38,686 nucleotides of DNA from UBA12191 sp964422295 (GTDB taxonomy: Bacteria; Planctomycetota; UBA8108; UBA1146): the NCBI GenBank assembly GCA_964422295.1, contig CAYRAM010000025.1, forward strand, positions 1 through 38,686, given 5' to 3'. Under the pieces are notes generated by a model. It made no database searches and was not told where the DNA came from. It saw only the letters and a program-made list of their open reading frames with translations. A program made the position numbers and the translations under genes. This document shows, piece by piece, positions 26,177 through 33,942 of this stretch. Each line of letters opens with the position of its first letter. Within the stretch, counting starts at the first letter, position 1.

Positions 26177-26811
26177 ACATGGATGAAAAGAAGCATTTGA
26201 TTTTCTTGGCCGTAATTTGTGGAGCCATTTTCTGCATTGAAGTTGTCGTTGGTTGGAACCTGAGCAGCGAAAACTCAGCGATTAGGGAAAGATTGTCAAA
26301 ACTGGAAGAGAGGGAGACATCTGCTCTGAAGAAGAAGCAGAGAATCCCTGAGATGACTGTAACCGCCGAAGACCTGGCTCAAATCGTCAGCGAATATACA
26401 GAGATTTTGCCGCAAGAAGACGAAGTCAGACGCGACGCATTTGTCGATACGATCACGAATCTTTGCAAAGAGAGTGGCTTGACGATCACCGGTGCCGAAC
26501 CGGTAGATCTGAAAGTGCGGAAACCGGCGCGGGGGATCAGGGTGATCAATAAGACCACCGTTCCCGTATCCAAGCCATTTCAGCGACACAAGTATCGTTT
26601 TGAAATGACAGGTGAATTCAATCAGTTCCACAGATTCCTCAACAGCGTAGAGAACCACCCACGATTCCTTCGAGTGGATGGATTCGATCTCTTCCCAGTC
26701 GATCGCAGTGACGATCTAGTTGCCGCATCCCAGCCCCTGAAGCAGTTCACCATCGAAATCTCCACCTACGTTTACGAGGAGAAAACGGTCTCTTCCAAGG
26801 AGGTTCAGTAA
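26173..26811 (+). CDS. pilO: Type IV pilus assembly protein PilO-like
   Basis: Bitopic protein of 212 residues with a transmembrane segment at about 8-26, a coiled stretch (about 30-60) and a periplasmic ferredoxin-like domain with FEMTGEFNQFHRFLNSVENHPRFLRV-type spacing, as in PilO. Identity is supported by position between PilN and the secretin cluster as much as by sequence, which is weakly conserved in this family. It begins in the pilN stop codon (ATGA), and its TAA shares a base with the next ATG (TAATG). Confidence 0.82.
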   Translation: MNMDEKKHLIFLAVICGAIFCIEVVVGWNLSSENSAIRERLSKLEERETSALKKKQRIPEMTVTAEDLAQIVSEYTEILPQEDEVRRDAFVDTITNLCKESGLTITGAEPVDLKVRKPARGIRVINKTTVPVSKPFQRHKYRFEMTGEFNQFHRFLNSVENHPRFLRVDGFDLFPVDRSDDLVAASQPLKQFTIEISTYVYEEKTVSSKEVQ

Positions 26812-26918
26812 TGTTTGAACAACTCAAAGAGAAAAAGTGGGCTGTATTGTTTGAACAACTCAAAAAGAAAAAGTGGCCTGTGATGTTTGAGCAGTTCAAA
26901 GAGAAAAAGTGGACTGTG
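26811..26918 (+). repeat. Three tandem 36-bp repeats in the pilP-position gene
   Basis: Units at 26811-26846, 26847-26882 and 26883-26918 each encode a variant of (M/L)FEQ(L/F)K(E/K)KKW(A/P/T)V. The copies are close at the DNA level (differences mainly at single bases), are in frame and begin at the start codon. Copies two and three begin with TTG and ATG, which could in principle serve as internal starts. The unit is basic and would lie in the cytoplasm just before the membrane helix. Confidence 0.9.
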
Positions 26919-28370
26919 GCTGTCGGAACTGTGGCAGTCGTGGTTCTGTACTTCGTGGGGAGTTTTCTTGGAACTGGGACAGTCGTCGATTCTGCGTCGC
27001 CAACAACTGTTGCTGCAGAATCCACGTTTGACGTGAAGTCCGATATCCTTATCGACAATGAAGATTCGATTTTCCCTTCAGACTCCACGGAGACGGGATT
27101 CTCTGAAGAAGTGATGGTTGCCGTCGAGGACCAATCAGAAGCGGTCTTGCTTGAAAGCCCGGAAATGGAAGTCATTCCAGCAACGGGCCCGGAAGAGGAA
27201 AAGACTCGCCGAAACGCTGAGTTTGAGCAAGAACGTCGGATCGTTGAATTGCGCGAGCAGTGTGAAGGTCATCTTCGCCGGGGACAATGGAAACGCGCTC
27301 TCGAAGGACTCGTGGAGTTGGTAAATTTGCGGCCCTACAACGCTGATTACCATCTGACTCTCGGATTGGTTCATCGTCGTCTACACGAATCGGACAATGG
27401 TCAGGGGCACTTGGAAGAGGCCGCTGCCAAATTCCGCGAGTACATGGATTACGGTGGCCAGGAAGCGATTGCGTTCCTGCTCTTGGCAGAAACCACTGCG
27501 GTTTCCGGCGACGAAACTGAAACCTATCGCAATCTGGAAGAGGCTGCGTCTAGAGGGATGAACATCGCTCGTGCAGTTCAACAGTTTCCGGAACTGAGTC
27601 AATTCACTGGGGACACCCGTTTCGTGCGGTCAGCGTTGAAACTGGAGCGCTACCTTTTGGAAGACGGGATCCGAAGAGATCCATTCACGGCTCCCTGGAA
27701 AGGGCTCAACTTTACCAACCCTGTTGGAGAGTTCAGTTTCCTCGAAGTAAAAGAGCAACGTGAATATCTCTCCCAAGCACGAGATGCCATCGCACGTGTT
27801 GAGTACTCGGTGCGCGAAGGTGAGTACGAGACTGCCGCAGACGCCTACAAGACCATCATGTCCATCAGCAGCGAGTCCAAACGATTCGATCAACCAGAAT
27901 TGGCTGCAGAACTAAAAGCGATAGGGGACAGACTCGAAGAACTCGAAGATGGGGTCTCTGAGATAAAAGTGCGGCACCTTTATGAAGAGAGCCGTCAAAG
28001 CCTGGAGCGCATGAAAAGAGCGTTCGGTGACCATGACTTTGAAACTGTCAATCGCCTTCATAGTGAAGTTCAGAGATTTGCCCAGGAAATCGAAGAAGTC
28101 GGTGAGCCTTACTTGACCACATCTACCCTGGTGAGCATGGCCGCTCGCCAACTCAGGGATCGCAGCGAAGTGGTAAGGGATTTCCTCTCCAAGACGATCG
28201 AAATCGATGGAGTTGCGATTTCTGAAGAAGGATCTCACGCGATCGTCGATGGTGAGTGGGTCGCCCTTGGGGGTGAAATCCAGGGTGCGGTACTTCAGGA
28301 GGTTCATAGTGATCGGCTCGTCTTCTTCTTTCAGGGAGAAGTGATTGAGAGAAGATTTGGCCGCTTTTGA
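26811..28370 (+). CDS. TPR-containing membrane protein in the pilP position
   Basis: Protein of 519 residues with no simple counterpart that I know. Residues 1-36 are three copies of a 12-residue unit (MFEQLKEKKWAV and variants), and a transmembrane helix follows at about 36-55. Then come an acidic low-complexity region (60-130) and a TPR-like helical domain (about 140-285). RRDPF at 288-292 recalls the RDPF motif of PilP. A second helical part (310-445) precedes the C-terminal beta-type domain (460-519: DGEWVALGGEIQGAVLQEV, then DRLVFFFQGEVIERRF), which resembles the PilP/GspC periplasmic domain that contacts the secretin. Location between pilO and pilQ argues for a PilP role. The fusion interpretation is inference. 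Confidence 0.7.
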   Translation: MFEQLKEKKWAVLFEQLKKKKWPVMFEQFKEKKWTVAVGTVAVVVLYFVGSFLGTGTVVDSASPTTVAAESTFDVKSDILIDNEDSIFPSDSTETGFSEEVMVAVEDQSEAVLLESPEMEVIPATGPEEEKTRRNAEFEQERRIVELREQCEGHLRRGQWKRALEGLVELVNLRPYNADYHLTLGLVHRRLHESDNGQGHLEEAAAKFREYMDYGGQEAIAFLLLAETTAVSGDETETYRNLEEAASRGMNIARAVQQFPELSQFTGDTRFVRSALKLERYLLEDGIRRDPFTAPWKGLNFTNPVGEFSFLEVKEQREYLSQARDAIARVEYSVREGEYETAADAYKTIMSISSESKRFDQPELAAELKAIGDRLEELEDGVSEIKVRHLYEESRQSLERMKRAFGDHDFETVNRLHSEVQRFAQEIEEVGEPYLTTSTLVSMAARQLRDRSEVVRDFLSKTIEIDGVAISEEGSHAIVDGEWVALGGEIQGAVLQEVHSDRLVFFFQGEVIERRFGRF

Positions 28371-28518
28371 TCTGAGTACCGATAAAAACGGAAGTTTGCC
28401 CGAAAACAGCGGTCAGCCCTTCAGGACAGGGGCTTCTGCGACCGATAGAAACAACAGGAAGTCCTGACATCGAGACGGGAATGACTGAATTCTGTCCCCT
28501 ACGGGAGGAAATTTGAAG

Positions 28519-30417
28519 ATGAGAATGCTACTGATTCTGGCGACACTCTGCGTTGCCCTATTTGTGACCGATTTTTCCGCAGCCTATCAGGCTTCTGAAA
28601 ATAGTGTCGATCTTGTGACGATTGATGTGCGCGACAAGGACCTCCGAGAGGTTCTTAGCCAGATCGGTGATCAGGTTAAAGTCAACATCGTTGTCGATCC
28701 CCAGGTCGAGGAGAAGGTGACGCTGACTCTTGAGACCATCGATTGGCGTGAAGCGCTGGAAATCCTCGCTCGCGAAACGAACTGTGTTGTCGTGGAAGTC
28801 AGTGATCGATTGATCAGATTTACCCAACCCCCTTCCATCAACATTGAGTTTCAGGATGCTGAACTGGCTGTTGTTCTGGAGTTACTCGCCAAGCAATCCG
28901 GAGCCAATATCGTAATCTCCGAGGACGTTCAGGGGAAAGTCAGCTTGACTCTGAGGGATGTTCCATGGCGTGAGGCCCTCAATACCATCGTCAAGACTGC
29001 AGGATATGTGGTCGTCAGCGAGCGTGAGGGAGTTAGCGAGATTCTTCGCATCGTATCTCCCGAAAAGTTAACCCAACAACAAGAGACTCGCATCTACCAG
29101 TTGCGTTACATTCGCCCGCCAGAGCAGTACGTCGCCATCATTTCCGATATCGAAAAGCAGGCTGGAAGTCTGGGAACAAACAGTTCAGCAGATTCTGAGG
29201 CAGAGTTTACCTTGCTAAAGGCTCTTCGCCGCGCTTTGTCTCCGGGTGGAGATATGGACTTTGATGTCAAAACCAACTCGCTCATCGTCAAGGACATCCC
29301 TCCCCGCCTGGATGAAATCGCCGAGATCATCGCTGAAATCGATGTCGAGCCGGCACTGGTTCAGGTTGAAGTGAAATTCATCTCGACCGCCAATGACGAT
29401 ATCCTTGAAGCGGGACTCAAGTTGGATGACCCCAACACCCCGGGCAGGGATGGGTTCCGTATCAGCGCTCGTGGCAGCGCACCTTCCTCCAATCTTGCTG
29501 ATCTTTCCGGTCTTGGAGTGATCCCTGATGCGACCACCGGTGTACCCATCTACAACGGGTCGGTAGTGTCCAATGGAGGAACCTGGCCCTTCGACATCGG
29601 CAACATGCAGAGTATCGGAGTTCCTTACCAGGCGCTGGGAGTACTCGATTTCACTCAGACGCAGTTGCTGATCTCCATGGTCAAGGATGATGAAAATTCG
29701 AAGATTGTGCAGCAGCCATTTCTCACAACCCTTGACAACTACCCTTCGACAATCTTTGTCGGAGAGGAAGTCCCCTTTGCTGTTCAAAATGTCCAGCAGG
29801 ATCAAAACGGTAATGTGACCGTTTCCATCGATGAGAACTCGCGTTCCCCGGTGAATGTGGGATTCACCTTGTACGTGTCTCCTCATGTGATTCCCGGAAC
29901 CGACATGATTTACATGAACGTGATTCCGAAAGTATCTACGCTGGTTGGAAACACCTCAGATATCCCAGGATTTGACCGTTTCCGCTTCAGTGACCCGGGT
30001 AGCGGTACCAGTGCCTTCATCGATCTTCCCCGTGAGAGCAGTCAGACGGTGGTAACATACCTGCGTGTTCGTGACGGCCAGACCGCTGTAATCGGCGGAC
30101 TGCACACCGAGCGCCGTCTCGAGATCGAGTCTGGGATTCCACTCCTCTCTGATATTCCCTATCTTGGAGAACTCTTCAAATGGCGTCGTCGTCAGTCCGA
30201 TGTCAATCACCTGCTGATTCTGGTGACGCCTCGCATCATTAAGAGCAGCGATGTCAGTGAAGAAATCTACCAGAACGCCCTGCGCGAGGCAGAGCGCTGG
30301 GATTACTTCAAAGAGAAGTACGGCGAGCCGACCACATCGGATGATTCCGGCTCGGATGGCGATGCGGTGGGGGCTGCAGAAGTCGCTCCGGCCGGGTCGG
30401 CAGGAGATGGTCGTTAA
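28519..30417 (+). CDS. pilQ: Type IV pilus outer-membrane secretin PilQ
   Basis: Forms the gated outer-membrane channel for the pilus. The 632-residue protein has a signal peptide (1-22, ending FSAAYQ), then two tandem STN-type modules (about 31-95 and 105-175, each with WREAL and a VTL/SLTL strand). A Secretin_N region follows (about 190-290). The secretin domain (about 370-570) shows VGEEVPFAV, PHVIPG, YLRVRDGQTAVIGGL and LLILVTPRII. No AMIN domain is seen, and the acidic tail is low complexity. GGGAGGA at 28503-28509 is spaced well for the ATG at 28519; the TTG at 28513 is too close. The 148 nt upstream of it contain only short imperfect hairpins. Confidence 0.94.
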   Translation: MRMLLILATLCVALFVTDFSAAYQASENSVDLVTIDVRDKDLREVLSQIGDQVKVNIVVDPQVEEKVTLTLETIDWREALEILARETNCVVVEVSDRLIRFTQPPSINIEFQDAELAVVLELLAKQSGANIVISEDVQGKVSLTLRDVPWREALNTIVKTAGYVVVSEREGVSEILRIVSPEKLTQQQETRIYQLRYIRPPEQYVAIISDIEKQAGSLGTNSSADSEAEFTLLKALRRALSPGGDMDFDVKTNSLIVKDIPPRLDEIAEIIAEIDVEPALVQVEVKFISTANDDILEAGLKLDDPNTPGRDGFRISARGSAPSSNLADLSGLGVIPDATTGVPIYNGSVVSNGGTWPFDIGNMQSIGVPYQALGVLDFTQTQLLISMVKDDENSKIVQQPFLTTLDNYPSTIFVGEEVPFAVQNVQQDQNGNVTVSIDENSRSPVNVGFTLYVSPHVIPGTDMIYMNVIPKVSTLVGNTSDIPGFDRFRFSDPGSGTSAFIDLPRESSQTVVTYLRVRDGQTAVIGGLHTERRLEIESGIPLLSDIPYLGELFKWRRRQSDVNHLLILVTPRIIKSSDVSEEIYQNALREAERWDYFKEKYGEPTTSDDSGSDGDAVGAAEVAPAGSAGDGR

Positions 30418-30440
30418 GTGATCTGATTTAGGTACTTTGA

Positions 30441-30479
30441 ACAGGCTTCCAAGGCAATGCCGTGGAAGCCTGTTTTTTT
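30441..30479 (+). terminator. Strong intrinsic terminator after pilQ
   Basis: ACAGGCTTCCA at 30441-30451 pairs perfectly with TGGAAGCCTGT at 30463-30473. Within the loop GGC and GCC can also pair, and seven T follow. It lies 24 nt after the pilQ stop codon and closes the pilus operon. Confidence 0.92.
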
Positions 30480-30587
30480 GTCCACTTCACTTCACTGGAT
30501 CTATTTTGCTTTGAAGCTATCTTGGGTGAGATTCTCCTTTGTAATTCGACTTCATCCAAACGTGGCCAGATTCGGGGATTTGTATCG

Positions 30588-31871
30588 ATGCGACTTTTGA
30601 TCCAAACCAAAGTCAATGATGAAACCCGGGTGGCTCTCCTGGATGGAATCGGAAGGCTATGGGAATATCACCGGGAGTATCAGAGTGCGGGGGGATCCTT
30701 CGTCGGTAACATTTATCTGGCCCGAGTGATCAATGTCGAGCCCGCAATCCAGGCGGCATTCGTCGATATCGGCGAGAGTCGAACCGCATTTCTCCACTTC
30801 TCAGATTTGCATCCCGCTTACGATTCTCATAAGAGAGTTCAGCTCACTTCTCTCCATGACAAGTTTTCCCGCAAGAGAGGGGAAGGATTCATTCAGGATT
30901 CCTTGCGAAGCGGCCAAGAGATCGTGGTGCAAGTAACCAAGGATGCGATCGGTCAAAAGGGGCCCACGGTCAGTACCTATCTCTCATTGCCAGGACGTTC
31001 CCTCGTACTCTTGTGCGGCGCACACCGACCGGGGGTGTCACGCAAGATCGATGAGGAGCAGCGTGAACCCCTGCGCACCCTTGCAGAGAAGCTGCCCAAG
31101 GTTCCTGGAGCGGGATTGATCGTCAGAACAGCGGGCTCAGGGTTGAATGAGGAGGAACTCAACAGAGAGGTCGAGGTTCTCAGCGCTGAATGGGCAGATC
31201 TGTCAAACAAAGCTGCAGAGTTGTCAGCCCCGGTGCGCTTGCGAAAAGAAATCGATTTGTTGAGGAAAGTCGCTCGCGATCTATGGACCTCTTCCGTCGA
31301 TGAGGTCGTCATCGACGATGAAACCAAAGGAGAAGCACTGCTGGTTGAACGTCTCGAATGGCCATGCGAATCGAAACCAAAGATGGAAGTTTACAGGGGC
31401 AAGACCACCCTGTTTCGTCACTTTGGTTTGGAAGGTCAAATCGAGGGGATCTACGAGCGAAATGCAAAACTCCCATCAGGCGGTGCGCTGGTCATCGAAG
31501 AGACGGAAGCATTGGTGGCGATTGACGTCAATTCGGGGACTGATTTGAGTGCAACCCACCTTGAAGACACCGCTCTGCAAACAAATTTGGAAGCGGCAGA
31601 GGAGATCGCTCGTCAGATTCGCTTGAGGGATTTGGGTGGAGTGATCGTCTGTGACTTCATCGACATGGTCGAAGATGAGCATCAATTGCGGCTTGAAGAG
31701 GTGTTCAAAGAGTGGACCAGTGCGGATCGGGCCAAGATTTGGTATGCGCCTCTATCCCGATTTGGTCTCCTGGAATTGACGAGGCAGAAACTGGGCCCCT
31801 CGAAAAATCGATCAGGCAGGATCTCGTGTCCGACCTGTAATGGCCGCGGATCGGTTCGGGGGGAGCCGTGA
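30588..31871 (+). CDS. rng: Ribonuclease G/E, catalytic part ending at an in-frame UGA
   Basis: Endoribonuclease for rRNA maturation and mRNA turnover, 427 residues as read. The S1 RNA-binding domain (about 35-120) contains GNIYLARVINVEPAIQAAFV. The RNase H-like and 5'-sensor regions follow, then the DNase I-like catalytic domain with metal-binding Asp313 in AIDVNSGT and Asp356 in CDFIDM. The zinc-link is Cys414/Cys417 in CPTCNGRG. These spacings equal those of E. coli RNase E (303, 346, 404). The frame then stops at TGA 31869-31871, only about 10 residues after the zinc-link, where RNase G proteins normally continue for about 80 residues. The same frame stays open for 86 more codons (see next feature). 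The ATG at 30588 gives the canonical N-terminus MRLLIQTK. Confidence 0.93.
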   Translation: MRLLIQTKVNDETRVALLDGIGRLWEYHREYQSAGGSFVGNIYLARVINVEPAIQAAFVDIGESRTAFLHFSDLHPAYDSHKRVQLTSLHDKFSRKRGEGFIQDSLRSGQEIVVQVTKDAIGQKGPTVSTYLSLPGRSLVLLCGAHRPGVSRKIDEEQREPLRTLAEKLPKVPGAGLIVRTAGSGLNEEELNREVEVLSAEWADLSNKAAELSAPVRLRKEIDLLRKVARDLWTSSVDEVVIDDETKGEALLVERLEWPCESKPKMEVYRGKTTLFRHFGLEGQIEGIYERNAKLPSGGALVIEETEALVAIDVNSGTDLSATHLEDTALQTNLEAAEEIARQIRLRDLGGVIVCDFIDMVEDEHQLRLEEVFKEWTSADRAKIWYAPLSRFGLLELTRQKLGPSKNRSGRISCPTCNGRGSVRGEP

Positions 31872-32132
31872 CGGGATCCCTCCGGGAGTGAGGGGGAAGA
31901 GGCTCAGGAGGTGGTAGGGGCCATTGCAGAGGCGGTTTTGGCCTTTTTCCATTTTCGCAGGGCCGAAGAAGTCGAGATCCGGGGATCGGCCGGGAGCCAG
32001 AATCATCGCGGAATCTGGCAAAGATTGGTCGCCAGAATACAGGGCCATCCGGTATCGTTAGGGATCGCTCCGGGACCGGCGTTCGCCGATCGGGGTTCCG
32101 CCGATTGCCTGTCAGGTAAAGTGGCGAGATGA
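31872..32132 (+). pseudogene. rng: In-frame continuation of RNase G after the UGA (C-terminal domain)
   Basis: These 86 codons are in the same frame as rng and directly follow its TGA; the next stop is TGA at 32130-32132. The translation reads like the missing RNase G tail: EEAQEVVGAIAEAVLAFF helix, then EEVEIRGS strand, a helix around RGIWQRLVARI, then HPVSLGIAPGPAFAD, the order seen after the zinc-link in RNase G/E. There is no usable separate start: a GTG at 31911 has its SD-like AGGAG immediately adjacent. The stretch is the whole gap before rplU apart from about 60 nt. It may be a recent nonsense mutation, UGA readthrough (next base C), or a sequence error. Confidence 0.6.
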
Positions 32133-32193
32133 AACACAAAATCAAAGAGTCGAGATCGGCTCCTCAGGGAGTCGATGAGAAGAAAGAGGAACG

Positions 32194-32508
32194 ATGTACG
32201 CGATCTTTCGCGACGGTGGTCGTCAGTATCGAGTAGAGGAGGGGGAAACCCTTTTCCTCGATTACCGTGAGGCAGAGCCTGGAAGCACAATTCAGTTTTC
32301 AGATGTTTTGGCACTGGAACCTGGGAGCGGTGATTTTGTATGTGGCACTCCACTGGTGGACGGGGCTTCTGTGGAAGCTGAAGTCATCGGTGAGGTCAAA
32401 GGTCCCAAGGTGATTTTCCATCGCTTCCGTCGCCGCAAGAATTCCAGTAGTCGCAAGGGGCACCGCCAGAAGTACATCAAGGTTCGCATCGGTAAAATCG
32501 CCAGCTAG
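32194..32508 (+). CDS. rplU: 50S ribosomal protein L21
   Basis: Binds 23S rRNA in the large subunit. The 104-residue chain begins MYAIFRDGGRQYRVEEGE, has the L21 strands (GTPLVDGASVEAEV) and ends in the basic KVIFHRFRRRKNSSSRKGHRQ...YIKVRIGKI signature. AAAGAGGA sits upstream of the ATG. It heads the usual rplU-rpmA-obgE cluster. No L21 leader structure could be made out in the 61 nt before it. Confidence 0.97.
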   Translation: MYAIFRDGGRQYRVEEGETLFLDYREAEPGSTIQFSDVLALEPGSGDFVCGTPLVDGASVEAEVIGEVKGPKVIFHRFRRRKNSSSRKGHRQKYIKVRIGKIAS

Positions 32509-32564
32509 TGAACTTCAGGTCTGCACCTGTTGCAGTCGCTGAAGATCGAATCAGGAGTAGAGAA

Positions 32565-32813
32565 ATGGCACATAAAAAGGGTCAGGGCGCGTCACGCAAT
32601 GGACGTGACTCCAATGCCCAGAACCGTGGCGTCAAAAAGTTCGGTGGTGAGAGCGTCATCGCCGGCAATATCTTGGTACGCCAGTGTGGTACAAAATTTC
32701 ATCCGGGGCACAATGTCGGAATGGGCAAAGACTACACCCTGTTTGCCCTCGTCGCTGGCAAAGTTCGCTTCGGGACGCGTCGTCGGGTCCACGTCGACCC
32801 CGTTGCATCCTGA
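32565..32813 (+). CDS. rpmA: 50S ribosomal protein L27
   Basis: Protein of 82 residues near the peptidyl-transferase centre. It begins MAHKKGQGASRNGRDSNAQN and carries FGGESVIAGNILVRQCGTKFHPG and GKDYTLFAL, the full L27 pattern. The N-terminus is the direct MAHKKG form with no cleavable extension. AGGAG at 32553-32557 lies 7 nt before the ATG; the longer frame from 32508 adds unrelated residues and is not used. Confidence 0.97.
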   Translation: MAHKKGQGASRNGRDSNAQNRGVKKFGGESVIAGNILVRQCGTKFHPGHNVGMGKDYTLFALVAGKVRFGTRRRVHVDPVAS

Positions 32814-32837
32814 TCGAAGAGATTCAGCAGGCCAGTC

Positions 32838-33845
32838 ATGAGCATCCGCTTCGTCGATGAAGCCTGGATTCATGTCTATGCCGGCAAGGGCGGTGACGGC
32901 TGCTGCTCCTTTCGCAGGGAAAAATATATCCCCCGGGGTGGTCCTGACGGGGGAGATGGTGGTCGCGGTGGCCACGTCATTCTGCATGCGGATCATCACG
33001 TGCAAACCCTCCTCGATTTCACCGGTCGCCCCGTCCACAAGGCAGAAAAAGGTCGCCCAGGATCCAGCAAGAATCAAACCGGAAGAATGGGCTCAGATCT
33101 GCGGATTCCGGTCCCGGTCGGGACGATGGTCCATGATGAAGATGGCGAGCTGATCGTGGATCTCGCACAAGCGGATCAAGAGTTTGTCATCGCCCGTGGG
33201 GGGGCGGGGGGAAAGGGCAACAGCGGATTTGCCACGGCCACTCATCAAACTCCACGAGAGTTCACCCCCGGTGAAGAGGGCGAAGAAAAGCGGGTTCACC
33301 TCGAACTCAAACTGATTGCGGATGTCGGCCTCCTGGGCTTGCCGAATGCGGGTAAAAGTACATTTCTTTCGCGGGTATCAAGTGCTCATCCGAAGATCGC
33401 AGATTATCCCTTTACCACCCTTAGTCCCCAACTGGGCATCGCTCAGTTGGACACCTTTCGCAGGATCGTATTGGCCGATGTTCCAGGTCTGATCGAAGGG
33501 GCTGCCGAAGGGGTTGGCCTGGGCATCGGATTCCTCAAACATCTGGAACGAACCAAGGTTCTACTTCATTTGCTCGATCCTCATGACCGGGACATCGAGG
33601 ATTTGATCCGTGACCACGAAGTGATCAGGGGGGAGGTCCGATCTCATTCCGAAGAGTTGGCAGATCGTCCCATGATCACCGTGATCAACAAGTCGGACCT
33701 GCTGGTGCCCGAAGAGGCAGAGCGACTGAGAAGGGAACTCCAAGAGCGCCTGGGAGAATCGGTACGGGTCATTTCAGGTGTCTCCGGAGAGGGAGTTCGT
33801 GAAGTCTTGGAAGCGCTGTGGGGTCTCCTAAACCCTTCTGAGTAG
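32838..33845 (+). CDS. obgE: Obg/CgtA GTPase
   Basis: Ribosome-associated GTPase in large-subunit assembly and stringent control, 335 residues. The glycine-rich Obg domain (1-158) carries GKGGDGCCSFRREK, GGPDGGDGGRGG and GGAGGKGN. The G domain shows Walker A GLPNAGKST, switch II DVPGLIEGA and NKSD, then a serine-glycine G5 (SGVSGEGV). There is no OCT domain, which is common outside Firmicutes. It follows rpmA by 24 nt, the standard gene order. Confidence 0.97.
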   Translation: MSIRFVDEAWIHVYAGKGGDGCCSFRREKYIPRGGPDGGDGGRGGHVILHADHHVQTLLDFTGRPVHKAEKGRPGSSKNQTGRMGSDLRIPVPVGTMVHDEDGELIVDLAQADQEFVIARGGAGGKGNSGFATATHQTPREFTPGEEGEEKRVHLELKLIADVGLLGLPNAGKSTFLSRVSSAHPKIADYPFTTLSPQLGIAQLDTFRRIVLADVPGLIEGAAEGVGLGIGFLKHLERTKVLLHLLDPHDRDIEDLIRDHEVIRGEVRSHSEELADRPMITVINKSDLLVPEEAERLRRELQERLGESVRVISGVSGEGVREVLEALWGLLNPSE

Positions 33846-33942
33846 CGTATCGGGGGGGATTCGACGCTCTCACCCTCGCATCGTATTCTTCTATGGATCT
33901 TCCTGTTCCCAGGCGGGGCCGGAATCGATCCAGGGAGAGACC

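Noticed and set aside
31869..31871. UGA in rng as a selenocysteine codon
   Set aside because: The position is a linker after the zinc-link, with no known catalytic Cys/Sec in RNase G and no clear SECIS-like hairpin right after it. Readthrough, mutation or error are more likely.
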